Shown: one piece after another, positions 47,050 through 55,800 of the stretch
Position numbering within the stretch: position 1 is the stretch's first letter
Layout of the letters: the number at the start of each line of letters is the position of its first letter
Assembly (NCBI RefSeq): GCF_003259505.1
Contig: NZ_QLLK01000006.1
Location: forward strand, 62,001 to 126,000
DNA from: Algoriphagus yeomjeoni
Lineage (GTDB): Bacteria; Bacteroidota; Bacteroidia; Cytophagales; Cyclobacteriaceae
Direction: 5' to 3'
DNA: 64,000 nt
The notes under the pieces: generated by a model
Told to the model about the DNA's origin: nothing
Databases searched by the model: none
The model's input: only the letters and a program-made list of their open reading frames with translations
Program-made: the position numbers and the translations under genes

Positions 47050-47634
47050 TCAATCCGTTTCTGCAATTATCATCTTTTCTATTCTCAAATCAGGAATCAA
47101 CCACATCAAGGCTACAAAAAGATAAATGGCTCCCGAAATAGCTGGATCAATCCAAGAAGCACCGATCGCGAGGAGATACATAATTGGTGACAGTTTTCCC
47201 TTTAAATCCTTGCCCAGAGCTTTGGCTAAGATGGAATCTGGCCCTTGACTGTGGAGGATTAGTCTTTGTAAGATAAAGTAGGCAATAGCAGACATGAGAA
47301 GTATTATCCCATAAACCGCCATAGGAAAAGCTGCAAAGCTATTTTCTCCTACCCAACCAGTTGTAAATGGGATTAAAGAAAGCCAGAATAGTAAATGAAG
47401 ATTTGCCCACATCAGTTTACCATTTACTTTGGTGACAGTATGAAGCATGTGGTGATGGTTGTTCCAATAAATACCTATGTAAATAAAGCTCAAAGTATAG
47501 CTCAAAAACACCGGGATAAGTGGCTGCAAATCTGTCCATTCATCTCCGCTTGGAAATTTGATTTCCAAAACCATGATGGTGATGACAATTGCCAATACGC
47601 CATCGCTGAATGCTTCTAGCCTGTTTTTATTCAT
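47050..47634 (-). CDS. TMEM175 family potassium channel-like protein (DUF1211)
   Basis: 194 residues with about six transmembrane helices. The family signature RLEAFSDGVLAIVITIMVLE opens the protein; in TMEM175 proteins the FSD motif supports the pore helix and selectivity. HHHMLH in helix 3 region and YGIILLMSAIAYFILQR follow. It may conduct K+ as a dimer. It starts 7 bases after the sulfatase gene, so the two are probably cotranscribed. The 222 bases between this gene and the transporter upstream (46828-47049) hold no gene and are AT-rich. Confidence 0.88.
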   Translation of the reverse strand: MNKNRLEAFSDGVLAIVITIMVLEIKFPSGDEWTDLQPLIPVFLSYTLSFIYIGIYWNNHHHMLHTVTKVNGKLMWANLHLLFWLSLIPFTTGWVGENSFAAFPMAVYGIILLMSAIAYFILQRLILHSQGPDSILAKALGKDLKGKLSPIMYLLAIGASWIDPAISGAIYLFVALMWLIPDLRIEKMIIAETD

Positions 47635-47641
47635 GAGTTGT

Positions 47642-49396
47642 TTATTTTTTCTCGAGTTCTATCCAAAATGGAAAATAGCGCTGTCCTTTCACCTCATAAA
47701 AAGGGAGCAATTGTCCTTTGGTCTTTTGGAGCGAGACTCCCTTCATTTCAAAGATATCCACTTCTTCGTTGGATCTATCAAAAGCAATGTTGGCGTAGTT
47801 GGAAGTCTCAATGGTCATCCTTCCTTTGGGAGGTACGGGTTTGATGAATTTCACCCGAATGTCATAAATTCCCGGCTCAATACTGACATTCCAGTAGCCG
47901 AAAATATCCTCCTGCGCCCAGATTCCCCGCTCTCCGGCAGCATCATTTCTGTTTAAAAATATTGGGTTTTCAGATGCATTTCCAACATGAATGATCGGAG
48001 GATCTTTCTGATTTTTTTCATTGATCAGCTCCAAGTAGATCGCATCCATTTCGGATTTCAATTCCGTCGCTTTGGTTACATTTTTTGAGGAAAGATTATT
48101 TAGCTCATATGGATCTTCATTCAGATTGTATAAGTTAAATTTTTCGATTTCTGAATTGTAATCCGTATTTCCCACCAACTTCCAGCCTGCTTTTTGGATG
48201 GAAATATTTTGGTAAAGCTCAGGGTATTTTCTCGTCCAATACGCAAAATAACTGCGGTCAATCGTTGAAGCATTTTGGCCTTGAATCAAAGGAAGCAGAC
48301 TTTGACCATCTACTTTCCTGTCCTTTGGTACTTCAAATCCACAGAGATCAGCAAGCGTAGGAAGTACATCTAAATGAGCAGAAAGCGTGTTGATCTCTTT
48401 GTTTCCTTTGAATCCATTAGGATATCGAATGAAAAATGGAGCTCTTACTCCACCTTGAAATACATTTCCTTTTAGACCTTTTAGTCCAGCTACATAGCGT
48501 TGCTGCTGAGGACCATTGTCAGTCATGAAGATGACGATGGTATTATCTTCGATTCCGAGTTCCTCCAGTTTTTGGAAAAGCTTTCTCAGGTTATCATCGA
48601 TGTTTTCCACCATTGCGTAAACTTTCCGCGCGTCTTCTTTATTATTTTCAGACATGGGATAGAAGGGCTTTCCATCAGTTCCAAAACCTAACGAAGGATC
48701 AATGTCTTTGTATTTTTGATAATATTCATCTGGAACCTGAAGTGGGGTATGCGGTGCATTAAAAGCTAAGTAAGTAAAGAATGGTTTGTCCTTATTTTTC
48801 TCAATAAACTTGATTGCCTCACCTGCGAAAATATCAGAACAGTAACCTTCATAACTTTCCTGCTGATTGTTATGCCAGAGCACCGGATCAAAATAGCTTC
48901 GATCGCCTTGGTAATACGTAGTGAAATCTCCGACTTGGCCCATTCCTCCGGATAGATGAATCAGTGATTCGTCAAATCCCTGATCGCTAGGTCGCATAGG
49001 GTAATTATCTCCCAGATGCCATTTTCCAAAAATCCCAGTCGCATAATCCTTTGATTTCAATAGTTCAGCGATGGTGATTTCACTTGAAGCCATCATCGCA
49101 CCTCCATTGTAAGTATCGCGCACACCGGTTCGAAGGGAATAGCGGCCCGTCATCAAACTCGCCCGGGTAGGAGCACAAACTGGGGAAACATAGAAATTAG
49201 TAAATCGAACACTCTCTGCAGCGAAAGCATCCAGGGTCGGTGTGTTAATGTGAGGATTACCTGTGGATCCTAGATCTCCGTAGCCTTGATCGTCCGTGAT
49301 GATGAGAATGACGTTGGGAGATTTTGTTGTTTGCTGCGAAAAAGTGACTTGAGAAGCGAAAAGCAAAAGGATAAAAATGGATCGTTGAATTTTCAT
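47642..49396 (-). CDS. Secreted type I sulfatase (arylsulfatase family)
   Basis: 584 residues. A signal peptide (MKIQRSIFILLLFASQVTFS) precedes the sulfatase domain. The C-x-P-x-R motif is CAPTR with Cys74 to be oxidised to formylglycine, followed by ASLMTG. Metal ligands Asp35 and Asp36 are in ITDDQGYGDLG, with FMTDNGP (about 290) completing the site. The C-terminal 140 residues (from about 435) form an extra beta-rich region. It removes sulfate from a glycan or aryl ester. No sulfatase-maturing enzyme lies in the window. Confidence 0.93.
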   Translation of the reverse strand: MKIQRSIFILLLFASQVTFSQQTTKSPNVILIITDDQGYGDLGSTGNPHINTPTLDAFAAESVRFTNFYVSPVCAPTRASLMTGRYSLRTGVRDTYNGGAMMASSEITIAELLKSKDYATGIFGKWHLGDNYPMRPSDQGFDESLIHLSGGMGQVGDFTTYYQGDRSYFDPVLWHNNQQESYEGYCSDIFAGEAIKFIEKNKDKPFFTYLAFNAPHTPLQVPDEYYQKYKDIDPSLGFGTDGKPFYPMSENNKEDARKVYAMVENIDDNLRKLFQKLEELGIEDNTIVIFMTDNGPQQQRYVAGLKGLKGNVFQGGVRAPFFIRYPNGFKGNKEINTLSAHLDVLPTLADLCGFEVPKDRKVDGQSLLPLIQGQNASTIDRSYFAYWTRKYPELYQNISIQKAGWKLVGNTDYNSEIEKFNLYNLNEDPYELNNLSSKNVTKATELKSEMDAIYLELINEKNQKDPPIIHVGNASENPIFLNRNDAAGERGIWAQEDIFGYWNVSIEPGIYDIRVKFIKPVPPKGRMTIETSNYANIAFDRSNEEVDIFEMKGVSLQKTKGQLLPFYEVKGQRYFPFWIELEKK

Positions 49397-49488
49397 AAGA
49401 CTAAAGTTAAGGCTTGACGATAGTCTAAAGTAGGTTTTCTAAGTCGAATAGCTATGCTGTGAATCGAATTCGTTTAAAATATGGATCC

Positions 49489-49611
49489 TGCCTTTGGCGC
49501 TATTGCTTTAAGGAAAAGTGAAATCCCTTGCCAACAGCAAGGTCAATAAAAGCCCAGAATGAAATTCTGGGTTGAAATGGAATGTGTTGATTATAAGAGT
49601 GCCAACGGCAC
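49489..49611 (+). repeat. Array of four short hairpin repeats (49.5 kb array)
   Basis: Four small inverted repeats lie between the sulfatase and helicase genes: GCC-TTT-GGC (49490-49498), CCTTGC-CAACA-GCAAGG (49526-49542), CCCAGAAT-GAA-ATTCTGGG (49553-49571) and GTGCC-AAC-GGCAC (49599-49611). Three of the four have three-base loops. Centres are about 40, 28 and 43 bases apart with AT-rich spacers. I recall similar sequences spread in other Bacteroidota genomes, unverified. No gene is seen in 49397-49659. Confidence 0.65.
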
Positions 49612-49659
49612 GATCAATAGTCTAAATAAATCTGCGAATATCTGCAGGAAATCTTCCTA

Positions 49660-50793
49660 TTAAAACTCAATATTCTCTATACTTCTCAACTGCACATGCT
49701 TTTTCATCTTCTTTTGGATGATTTTGAAGTGATGCAAATCCTCTTCAGCAATCAAGGAAATTGCCTCTCCAGTGGCACCAGCACGACCAGTTCTTCCGAT
49801 TCTGTGTACATAATCCTTTGGCGACCTCGGCAATTCATAATTGATCACAAGCGGCAAAAACTTGATGTCAATTCCTCTGGCTGCCAGGTCAGTCGCAACA
49901 AGAATTCTGGTTTTCCCGGATTTAAATCTATGCAAAGCCTCAGTTCTAGCACCTTGGCTTTTGTCTCCATGAAATGCCAAAGCATCGATTCCATTTTTGT
50001 TGAGTTTGGTGACAATGTTATTTGCTGCTCGGATAGAGGAAGCAAAAACCAAAATCTGGGACCAATCCCCAGAGTTGATCAAATAGCGCAGGAATGGGCC
50101 TTTTTGTTCCATAGGAACTCGGTAGGCATACTGCTCAATTAAATCTGGGGAAACAGTGTCTGGCTCAGCAGTGATTCGGACTGGCTCATGAAGCATTTCA
50201 TTGATTAACCCTTCTACGGTTTCTTCGGTCGTTGCAGAGAAAAGTATGTTTTGACGCTTCTTTGGTAGTTTTTCTAAAATCAGATCTACTTCCTCTTTGA
50301 ATCCCATATTCAAAACCTTGTCTGCTTCGTCCAATACCAGTATTTCAACTTGATTCAGATTCAGAGAATTTTTAGAAAGCAAATCCAGCAATCGCCCGGG
50401 AGTGGCGACCAAAATATCCGTTCCGTAGATTTTCATCATCTGAGGATTGATGGAAACTCCTCCGAAAACTGCCAATGCTTTGACAGGTCGGGTTAAAAAT
50501 CTGGCGAAATTCTCAGTCACTTCTGCTACTTGACTCGCCAGTTCGCGGGTAGGTACAAGTACTAGAATCGGGATCATTCTACCTTTATTCACCTCTTTTT
50601 CCTGAAGTCTTTGGAGAATGGGAAGAATGTAAGAAGCCGTCTTTCCAGAGCCTGTTGGTGCTATTCCTAGTACATCTTTCTTTTGCAAAACAGCCGGGAT
50701 AGCTTCTATCTGAATAGGATAGGGAGTATCGTAATTGGCTTTTTTGATGGCATCAAGTATCTGCTTGGAAAGTCCTAAATCTGAAAAGTTCAT
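49660..50793 (-). CDS. DEAD-box ATP-dependent RNA helicase
   Basis: 377 residues, a minimal helicase core with no C-terminal extension. Visible motifs are the Q motif (YPIQIEAIP, Phe3/Gln28), Walker A APTGSGKT (Lys51), PTRELASQ, DEAD in VLDEADKVL, SAT in ILFSATTEE, and RGIDI and HRIGRTGRAG. It unwinds structured RNA, for example in ribosome assembly, cold adaptation or decay; the subtype is not clear (RhlE/RhlB-like). A minus-strand TAACTTTG at 50817-50810 could be its -7 element. Confidence 0.94.
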   Translation of the reverse strand: MNFSDLGLSKQILDAIKKANYDTPYPIQIEAIPAVLQKKDVLGIAPTGSGKTASYILPILQRLQEKEVNKGRMIPILVLVPTRELASQVAEVTENFARFLTRPVKALAVFGGVSINPQMMKIYGTDILVATPGRLLDLLSKNSLNLNQVEILVLDEADKVLNMGFKEEVDLILEKLPKKRQNILFSATTEETVEGLINEMLHEPVRITAEPDTVSPDLIEQYAYRVPMEQKGPFLRYLINSGDWSQILVFASSIRAANNIVTKLNKNGIDALAFHGDKSQGARTEALHRFKSGKTRILVATDLAARGIDIKFLPLVINYELPRSPKDYVHRIGRTGRAGATGEAISLIAEEDLHHFKIIQKKMKKHVQLRSIENIEF

Positions 50794-50831
50794 TTGCTTG
50801 TATTTTGCGCAAAGTTAAGGTTTGGAAGTTA

Positions 50832-51260
50832 CTATTGCACTTTTTCCGTAATCTTCATGCCTTTTGCGCCAGCATAGAAGACGATAATTTCTGCGTCTTC
50901 ATCTCCCAAATTTCTTCCCAAATGCTTTTTATTCACTACTTCTATAATGGGGTCGCCTGCTTTCATGGTCAGTTCATTTCCATCTTCATCGATCACAAAA
51001 AGCTCACCCTTTAAAAGCACGCCTGCATTTATAACGGGATGATAATGAAGTGGAAGTTCAGAATGTGCTGGAATGGTGATTTTAAGAATTGATATCTCCG
51101 GGGAGGAAGTTGGGTAGTTGGGCAAGGAATCTCCATTCCAGGAAAGTTCAGATTTGATGAGGGTTACCGAAGTTGGAGCGCGCTTTTCCCAAACCTCTTT
51201 TTTAATAACATAAAATGAAAACAGAAATAGAATCACTACCAGTAGTATGTTTTTCTTCAT
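50832..51260 (-). CDS. Membrane-anchored cupin-domain protein
   Basis: 142 residues. A hydrophobic N-terminal helix (about 4-20) anchors or exports it. The cupin barrel (about 45-130) includes IPAHSELPLHYHPVINAGVL with three histidines and LTMKAGDPIIEVVNKKHLGRN, consistent with a metal-binding cupin. The function is not identifiable. It ends 38 bases upstream of the helicase gene on the same strand. Confidence 0.78.
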   Translation of the reverse strand: MKKNILLVVILFLFSFYVIKKEVWEKRAPTSVTLIKSELSWNGDSLPNYPTSSPEISILKITIPAHSELPLHYHPVINAGVLLKGELFVIDEDGNELTMKAGDPIIEVVNKKHLGRNLGDEDAEIIVFYAGAKGMKITEKVQ

Positions 51261-51474
51261 TTTGACGTTTTGAAGGATGAAAATGAATATACCTAATAAG
51301 TCTGTTTAATTTCCTTTTGTATAGAAATGAATAATCATGCCGTTGGATTAATTCTTTCTTGTGTAAGAAAGTAATATGTTTAAAATTGTATCTGTCTTAA
51401 GTTGAATAGCCAAGATATTAAAGGTTAGCGACTTTAAGCGCTCTCAGCTCAAACCCAAAATACCAATTTGTAGT

Positions 51475-54027
51475 ATGTCGATTATTCGTATTGCTTCATC
51501 TTTTTTGATAGCAATAACCCTATTTTCTTGTTCTAAACCTGTACAAGAAGACCCTTCAAACCCTTCTCCTGCCCAGGCTGCTGAAGAAGAATTAGAGACT
51601 TTCCAGATAGAAGAGGGATTTCAAATCCAGTTAGTTGCCGCCGAACCCATGGTGGAAGATCCGGTTTTCATCACGTTCGATGAGGATTCCCGGCTTTGGG
51701 TGATCGAGATGCGTGGTTTTATGACTGATACCCTTGGTTCTGAAGAGGATAAACCAATCGGTAGAATTTCGGTGCTTGAAGATGAGGATGGTGATGGAGT
51801 AATGGATAAAAGCACGATTTACCTTGATAGTCTGATCATGCCTCGAGCGCTCGGTTTTTTCGCGGATGGGGTTTTAGTTTCTGAAAATCTTGCCCTTTGG
51901 ATCACCAAAGATCTGGATGGAGATCTAAAAGCTGATACAAAAGTCCTTTTGGATTCCACTTACGCATCCTCGGGAAATCCTGAACACTCAGATAATGGGC
52001 TACTTCGCAATGTTGACAATTGGTATTACAATGCTAAATCCAGGCTGAGGTATAAATACCAAGATGGCGAATGGATTAGAGATACTACCGAGTTTCGTGG
52101 TCAATGGGGAATCAGTCAGGACGATCAAGGTCGTTTATTTTATAATTACAATTGGTCGCAGTTGCATGCGGATTTGGTTCCTCCAAATTACCTTTCCCGT
52201 AACCCCAATCATTCTCCATCAACCGGTATTGATTACGGAGTTAGCATGGATCGCAGAGTTTTCCCTATTCGTAAGACGCCAGCCGTCAATCGAGGATACA
52301 TTCCTGGCGTCCTCAGTGAAGACCAGCGCTTGATGGAGTTTACAGCTGCCTGTTCTCCATGGATTTATAGATCAACACTTTTTCCTGAGGAGTATTATGG
52401 AAATGCCTTTGTCGCCGAACCTGCGGGTAATCTGGTGAAGCGAAATATCATCAGCCAAAAAGGCAATATTTTGGAAGGAAAAGATCCGCACTCGGGAGTT
52501 GAATTTCTAGCATCAACAGACGAACGTTTTAGACCTGTTGACTTTGCTACGGGCCCAGATGGCGCACTTTACATTGCAGATATGTACCGTGGTTTGATTC
52601 AGCATGGAGAATATTTGACGCCTTATTTGCGGGAGCAAACAATTGGTAGAGGGCTGGAAATGCCCGTGCATTTGGGTAGGATTTGGAGAATAGTGCCAAA
52701 AGGAAAAAATGCTTTAGCTCAACCCAAGCTTTCAAAAGCTAGCAACGATGAATTGATCGCATTTCTTTCAAATAGGGATGGCTGGTATAGAGATATGGCC
52801 CAGAGACTCTTGGTGGAGCAGAATGACAAGTCTGTAAAAGAGAAGTTGATGCAGCTCGCTGCTGATTCAAAGTCCGTCGAACTAGGAAGATTTCATGCAC
52901 TATGGACCTTGGAAGGTTTAAAACTGCTCTCAGCAGATTTCCTTCTGTCAATCTTCGAAAATTCTGATGGTTTGGTTCAAAGTACTGCTCTTAGGTTATT
53001 GGAACCATTTGCTATGGAGTCTGGTGCTATTAAAGGGAGACTTGCGGAGGCTATGGAAAAAGTAGTTGATTCTACCACTTCACAGGAAGCCCTGCAACTT
53101 TCGCTGAGTAGTTATGTGCTGGAGCCTTCTGAAGATGAACATGTGCTTTCGGTTATTTTCTCAAAGTATGGAGATGATCCATTAATTCGTGATGCGATGT
53201 TGAGTAGTTTGGGCGGAAGGGAATATGATTTCCTACAAAAGCTTTGGGCATCAGAAGAGTGGAAGGTGAAAGAGCAGACCAAAGAGATTTTTCTTGAAAC
53301 ACTAGCTAGTGCAATCGTTAAAAATGGAGATCAAAAAGAAGTAAAAGGGTTATTGACCTTGGCAGACGAGAAAGAGTTAGGCTGGAAGGAAAATATTCTC
53401 ATTTCTGGAATGTCCATTCAGGCAGCCAACCTGAAAGATCGGAAACCTATTCCTTTGACTTCAGAGCCAGCACTTTTCAAAAGAACTGATCTGCCTATCG
53501 ATGAAAATCGTGTGGATATGCTGAAGCGATTGTTTACTTGGCCTGGCTATACGCCTTCAGAAGTGAAGCTTGTTGCTAATCAGTTGGATGAGAAGGCAAT
53601 GAAGCAATTTGCTGACGGTCGGCAGAAATTTCTGGTGACTTGCGCAGGATGCCATGGTTCAGATGGAGCAGGAGCTCCGAGGATGGGACCTCCTTTAGTA
53701 GGATCTGAATGGGTTTTGGGCAACGAGGGCAGGTTAGCGATGATTTTACTTCATGGCTTAGAAGGTCCGGTGGAAGTATCCGGAAAAACCTATGATGCTC
53801 CGGATATTCTCCCGGTTATGCCTGCACATTCTACCATGGACGATGGAAGTATTGCGGCGATTTTGACTTATATTAGAAATGAGTGGGGCAACCAAGCTTC
53901 ACCGATTTCTGGCCGTACTATTGGCAAAACTCGGGTGTCAACTCAAGGAAGAGTTTACCCTTGGAAAGCGGCCGAATTAGATGAGTACATAGAGTCATTG
54001 CCTCCTGTGGAAGCCCCAAAACCATAA
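51475..54027 (+). CDS. PVC-type dehydrogenase lipoprotein with HEAT repeats and C-terminal cytochrome c
   Basis: 850 residues. A lipobox lies at Cys19 (TLFSC). The N-terminal half (about 45-400) is the membrane-bound dehydrogenase/beta-propeller domain first described in Planctomycetes and Verrucomicrobia (LVAAEPMVEDPVFITFDEDS, then YIADMYRGLIQHGEY). An alpha-helical HEAT-like region (about 415-600) follows. A class I cytochrome c closes it, with haem attachment Cys723-Ala-Gly-Cys726-His727 and axial Met782 (VMPAH). It likely oxidises a sugar or alcohol in the periplasm and passes electrons on. The cofactor is not certain. Confidence 0.9.
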   Translation: MSIIRIASSFLIAITLFSCSKPVQEDPSNPSPAQAAEEELETFQIEEGFQIQLVAAEPMVEDPVFITFDEDSRLWVIEMRGFMTDTLGSEEDKPIGRISVLEDEDGDGVMDKSTIYLDSLIMPRALGFFADGVLVSENLALWITKDLDGDLKADTKVLLDSTYASSGNPEHSDNGLLRNVDNWYYNAKSRLRYKYQDGEWIRDTTEFRGQWGISQDDQGRLFYNYNWSQLHADLVPPNYLSRNPNHSPSTGIDYGVSMDRRVFPIRKTPAVNRGYIPGVLSEDQRLMEFTAACSPWIYRSTLFPEEYYGNAFVAEPAGNLVKRNIISQKGNILEGKDPHSGVEFLASTDERFRPVDFATGPDGALYIADMYRGLIQHGEYLTPYLREQTIGRGLEMPVHLGRIWRIVPKGKNALAQPKLSKASNDELIAFLSNRDGWYRDMAQRLLVEQNDKSVKEKLMQLAADSKSVELGRFHALWTLEGLKLLSADFLLSIFENSDGLVQSTALRLLEPFAMESGAIKGRLAEAMEKVVDSTTSQEALQLSLSSYVLEPSEDEHVLSVIFSKYGDDPLIRDAMLSSLGGREYDFLQKLWASEEWKVKEQTKEIFLETLASAIVKNGDQKEVKGLLTLADEKELGWKENILISGMSIQAANLKDRKPIPLTSEPALFKRTDLPIDENRVDMLKRLFTWPGYTPSEVKLVANQLDEKAMKQFADGRQKFLVTCAGCHGSDGAGAPRMGPPLVGSEWVLGNEGRLAMILLHGLEGPVEVSGKTYDAPDILPVMPAHSTMDDGSIAAILTYIRNEWGNQASPISGRTIGKTRVSTQGRVYPWKAAELDEYIESLPPVEAPKP

Positions 54028-54030
54028 GCT

Positions 54031-55125
54031 ATGAACAGTTCTAAACCCAGTCTATCGAGCTACAATTCAGACCGAAGGTATTACATAAAGACAGCTGGGC
54101 TTGGAGTAATGGCAATGACTTTTCCCCTGCCTTTAATTCCTGATTTTCTGCGAAATGTACCCATGGGAATTGTAGTACATTCTTATGCTGCGAGATGGCA
54201 TTCGGATACACCAAGCGAGAACTATCCAGGCTTTGAGAATGCCCTCAGTTTAATCGAGCATTGTAAGGAAATAGGAGCGGGCGGTGTGCAGACATTGGTC
54301 AATGGTTGGTCTTCAGATTTTGCCAAAAAAGTAAGAGATGCGAGGGAAAAGACAGGATTGTATATGGAGGGAAGCATTTCTTTGCCAAAGTCAAAAGATG
54401 AGATCGCTAAGTTTGAAGCAGAAGTTCTGGCAGCAAAAGAGGCAGGGGCTACGGTTTTGCGAACGGCCTGCCTGAGTGGAAGACGCTATGTTACTTTCAA
54501 AACCTTAGGTGATTACGAGGCATTTCGGACAAAAGCGATTGAATCGATTGAACTAGCCGAGCCCATTGTGCGAAAGCATAACATGAAGCTGGCAGTAGAG
54601 AATCATAAAGATTGGACAGCAAAGGAGCTGGAAGCAATCATCAAAAAGCTGGGGAGCGAGTGGGTAGGTGTGACTTTGGATTTCGGAAATAATCTTTCAT
54701 TTATGGAAAATCCAATGGAAGTGATCGAGACCTTAGCGCCTTATGCCTTTTCTACTCATGTGAAAGATATGGGTGTGAAAAACTACCCTGAGGGATTTCT
54801 GCTTTCCGAAGTGCCATTAGGTGAAGGAATTGTTGATTTGAAATCTGCAGTTGAACTTTGTAAAAAGTATAATCCTGAGATCAACTTTAGTCTGGAGATG
54901 ATCACTCGTGATCCGCTGGAAATCCCTGTAATGAAAGATAGCTATTGGGCTACATTCGATCATTTGTCAGGATTGGATGTGTATAGAATGGAGCGATTGA
55001 TGGAAGAAAATCAATTCAAAGGTGAGTTGCCGCATGTGACAGGTCTGAGTAAGGAAGAGCAACTAGCTTATGAAGAGAAGAATGTATTGGCTTGTCTGGA
55101 ATATAGTCGAATCTTATTAGGATAA
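54031..55125 (+). CDS. Tat-exported sugar phosphate isomerase/epimerase-like protein (xylose isomerase-like TIM barrel)
   Basis: 364 residues. The N-terminus (SDRRYYIKTAGLGVMAMTF) is a twin-arginine-like signal. The xylose isomerase-like TIM barrel binds divalent metal through Glu190 (AVENHKD), Asp217 (TLDFGNN), His243 (THVKD) and Glu289 (SLEM). These enzymes isomerise or epimerise sugars, or act as keto-sugar processing enzymes. It lies three bases after the dehydrogenase gene, so it may work on that enzyme's product in the periplasm. Confidence 0.88.
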   Translation: MNSSKPSLSSYNSDRRYYIKTAGLGVMAMTFPLPLIPDFLRNVPMGIVVHSYAARWHSDTPSENYPGFENALSLIEHCKEIGAGGVQTLVNGWSSDFAKKVRDAREKTGLYMEGSISLPKSKDEIAKFEAEVLAAKEAGATVLRTACLSGRRYVTFKTLGDYEAFRTKAIESIELAEPIVRKHNMKLAVENHKDWTAKELEAIIKKLGSEWVGVTLDFGNNLSFMENPMEVIETLAPYAFSTHVKDMGVKNYPEGFLLSEVPLGEGIVDLKSAVELCKKYNPEINFSLEMITRDPLEIPVMKDSYWATFDHLSGLDVYRMERLMEENQFKGELPHVTGLSKEEQLAYEEKNVLACLEYSRILLG

Positions 55126-55136
55126 TTTTGTCAGAA

Positions 55137-55712
55137 ATGAGAAAAATAGAGATAAATCAGAAAAAACTCTTCACCAGCCGAAAAATGGTATTACTAGAAG
55201 AGGGTTTTACATATACAGAAAATGGGATCTTTAATCAGTTTATTGAAGCTGAAATTCCATATGAAGAATTGCAAACCAACACAATTTACAAACATTCTCA
55301 AATCCCTATTTTTTGGTTATTAATGACTGGAATGTCCGGGTTTTTTTTCTTTGTATTATTTTTTTCAAAAATCACAATACCTGAAACAAAAGCTGATTGG
55401 AGTATTATTATTGGATTTGGAATAGCAACTACAGCTTTTTCTTTTCTTTCCTTTATGAATTGGGTAAATGAAGTTTATATTTCGACAGCGAAGGCCACTT
55501 TTATACTTTTTAGAACAAAGGCCAACCAAAATGAGGTTGACTCATTTATTAAAGAATTGAAATTGTTGGCAAGATGCTATGTGAAAGAAAAATATTTAAA
55601 TTCTTTAAAGGGAGACTTTGAATTAAGAACAACGCGAGTTGAATGGCTCTATGAAACAGGTTTTATATCTAAGGATGAATTTGAAGAGTTACAAGGCAAA
55701 AGTAACAAATAG
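55137..55712 (+). CDS. Two-transmembrane-helix protein with SHOCT-like C-terminus, function unknown
   Basis: 191 residues from ATG 55137 (a TTG nine bases earlier is less likely). Two hydrophobic helices lie at about 60-80 and 91-110 (IIIGFGIATTAFSFLSFM), after a soluble N-terminus resembling a PH-like module (KMVLLEEGFTYTENGIFNQF). The C-terminal VEWLYETGFISKDEFEELQ fits the SHOCT pattern. The gene is markedly AT-richer than its neighbours and looks inserted between the sugar isomerase (11 bases before) and the SDR gene (88 bases after). Confidence 0.7.
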   Translation: MRKIEINQKKLFTSRKMVLLEEGFTYTENGIFNQFIEAEIPYEELQTNTIYKHSQIPIFWLLMTGMSGFFFFVLFFSKITIPETKADWSIIIGFGIATTAFSFLSFMNWVNEVYISTAKATFILFRTKANQNEVDSFIKELKLLARCYVKEKYLNSLKGDFELRTTRVEWLYETGFISKDEFEELQGKSNK

Positions 55713-55800
55713 TAAAGTGCTAACTTTATAAAAACAATAATAAATAGCGTTAGGTTTTTTTAATTGATTACTTAGTCTCAAACATATTAACCTTAAACTC

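Noticed and set aside
49489..49611. Rho-independent terminator of sulfatase or helicase
   Set aside because: None of the small stems is followed by a T-run on the relevant strand, and four successive hairpins do not fit a simple terminator.
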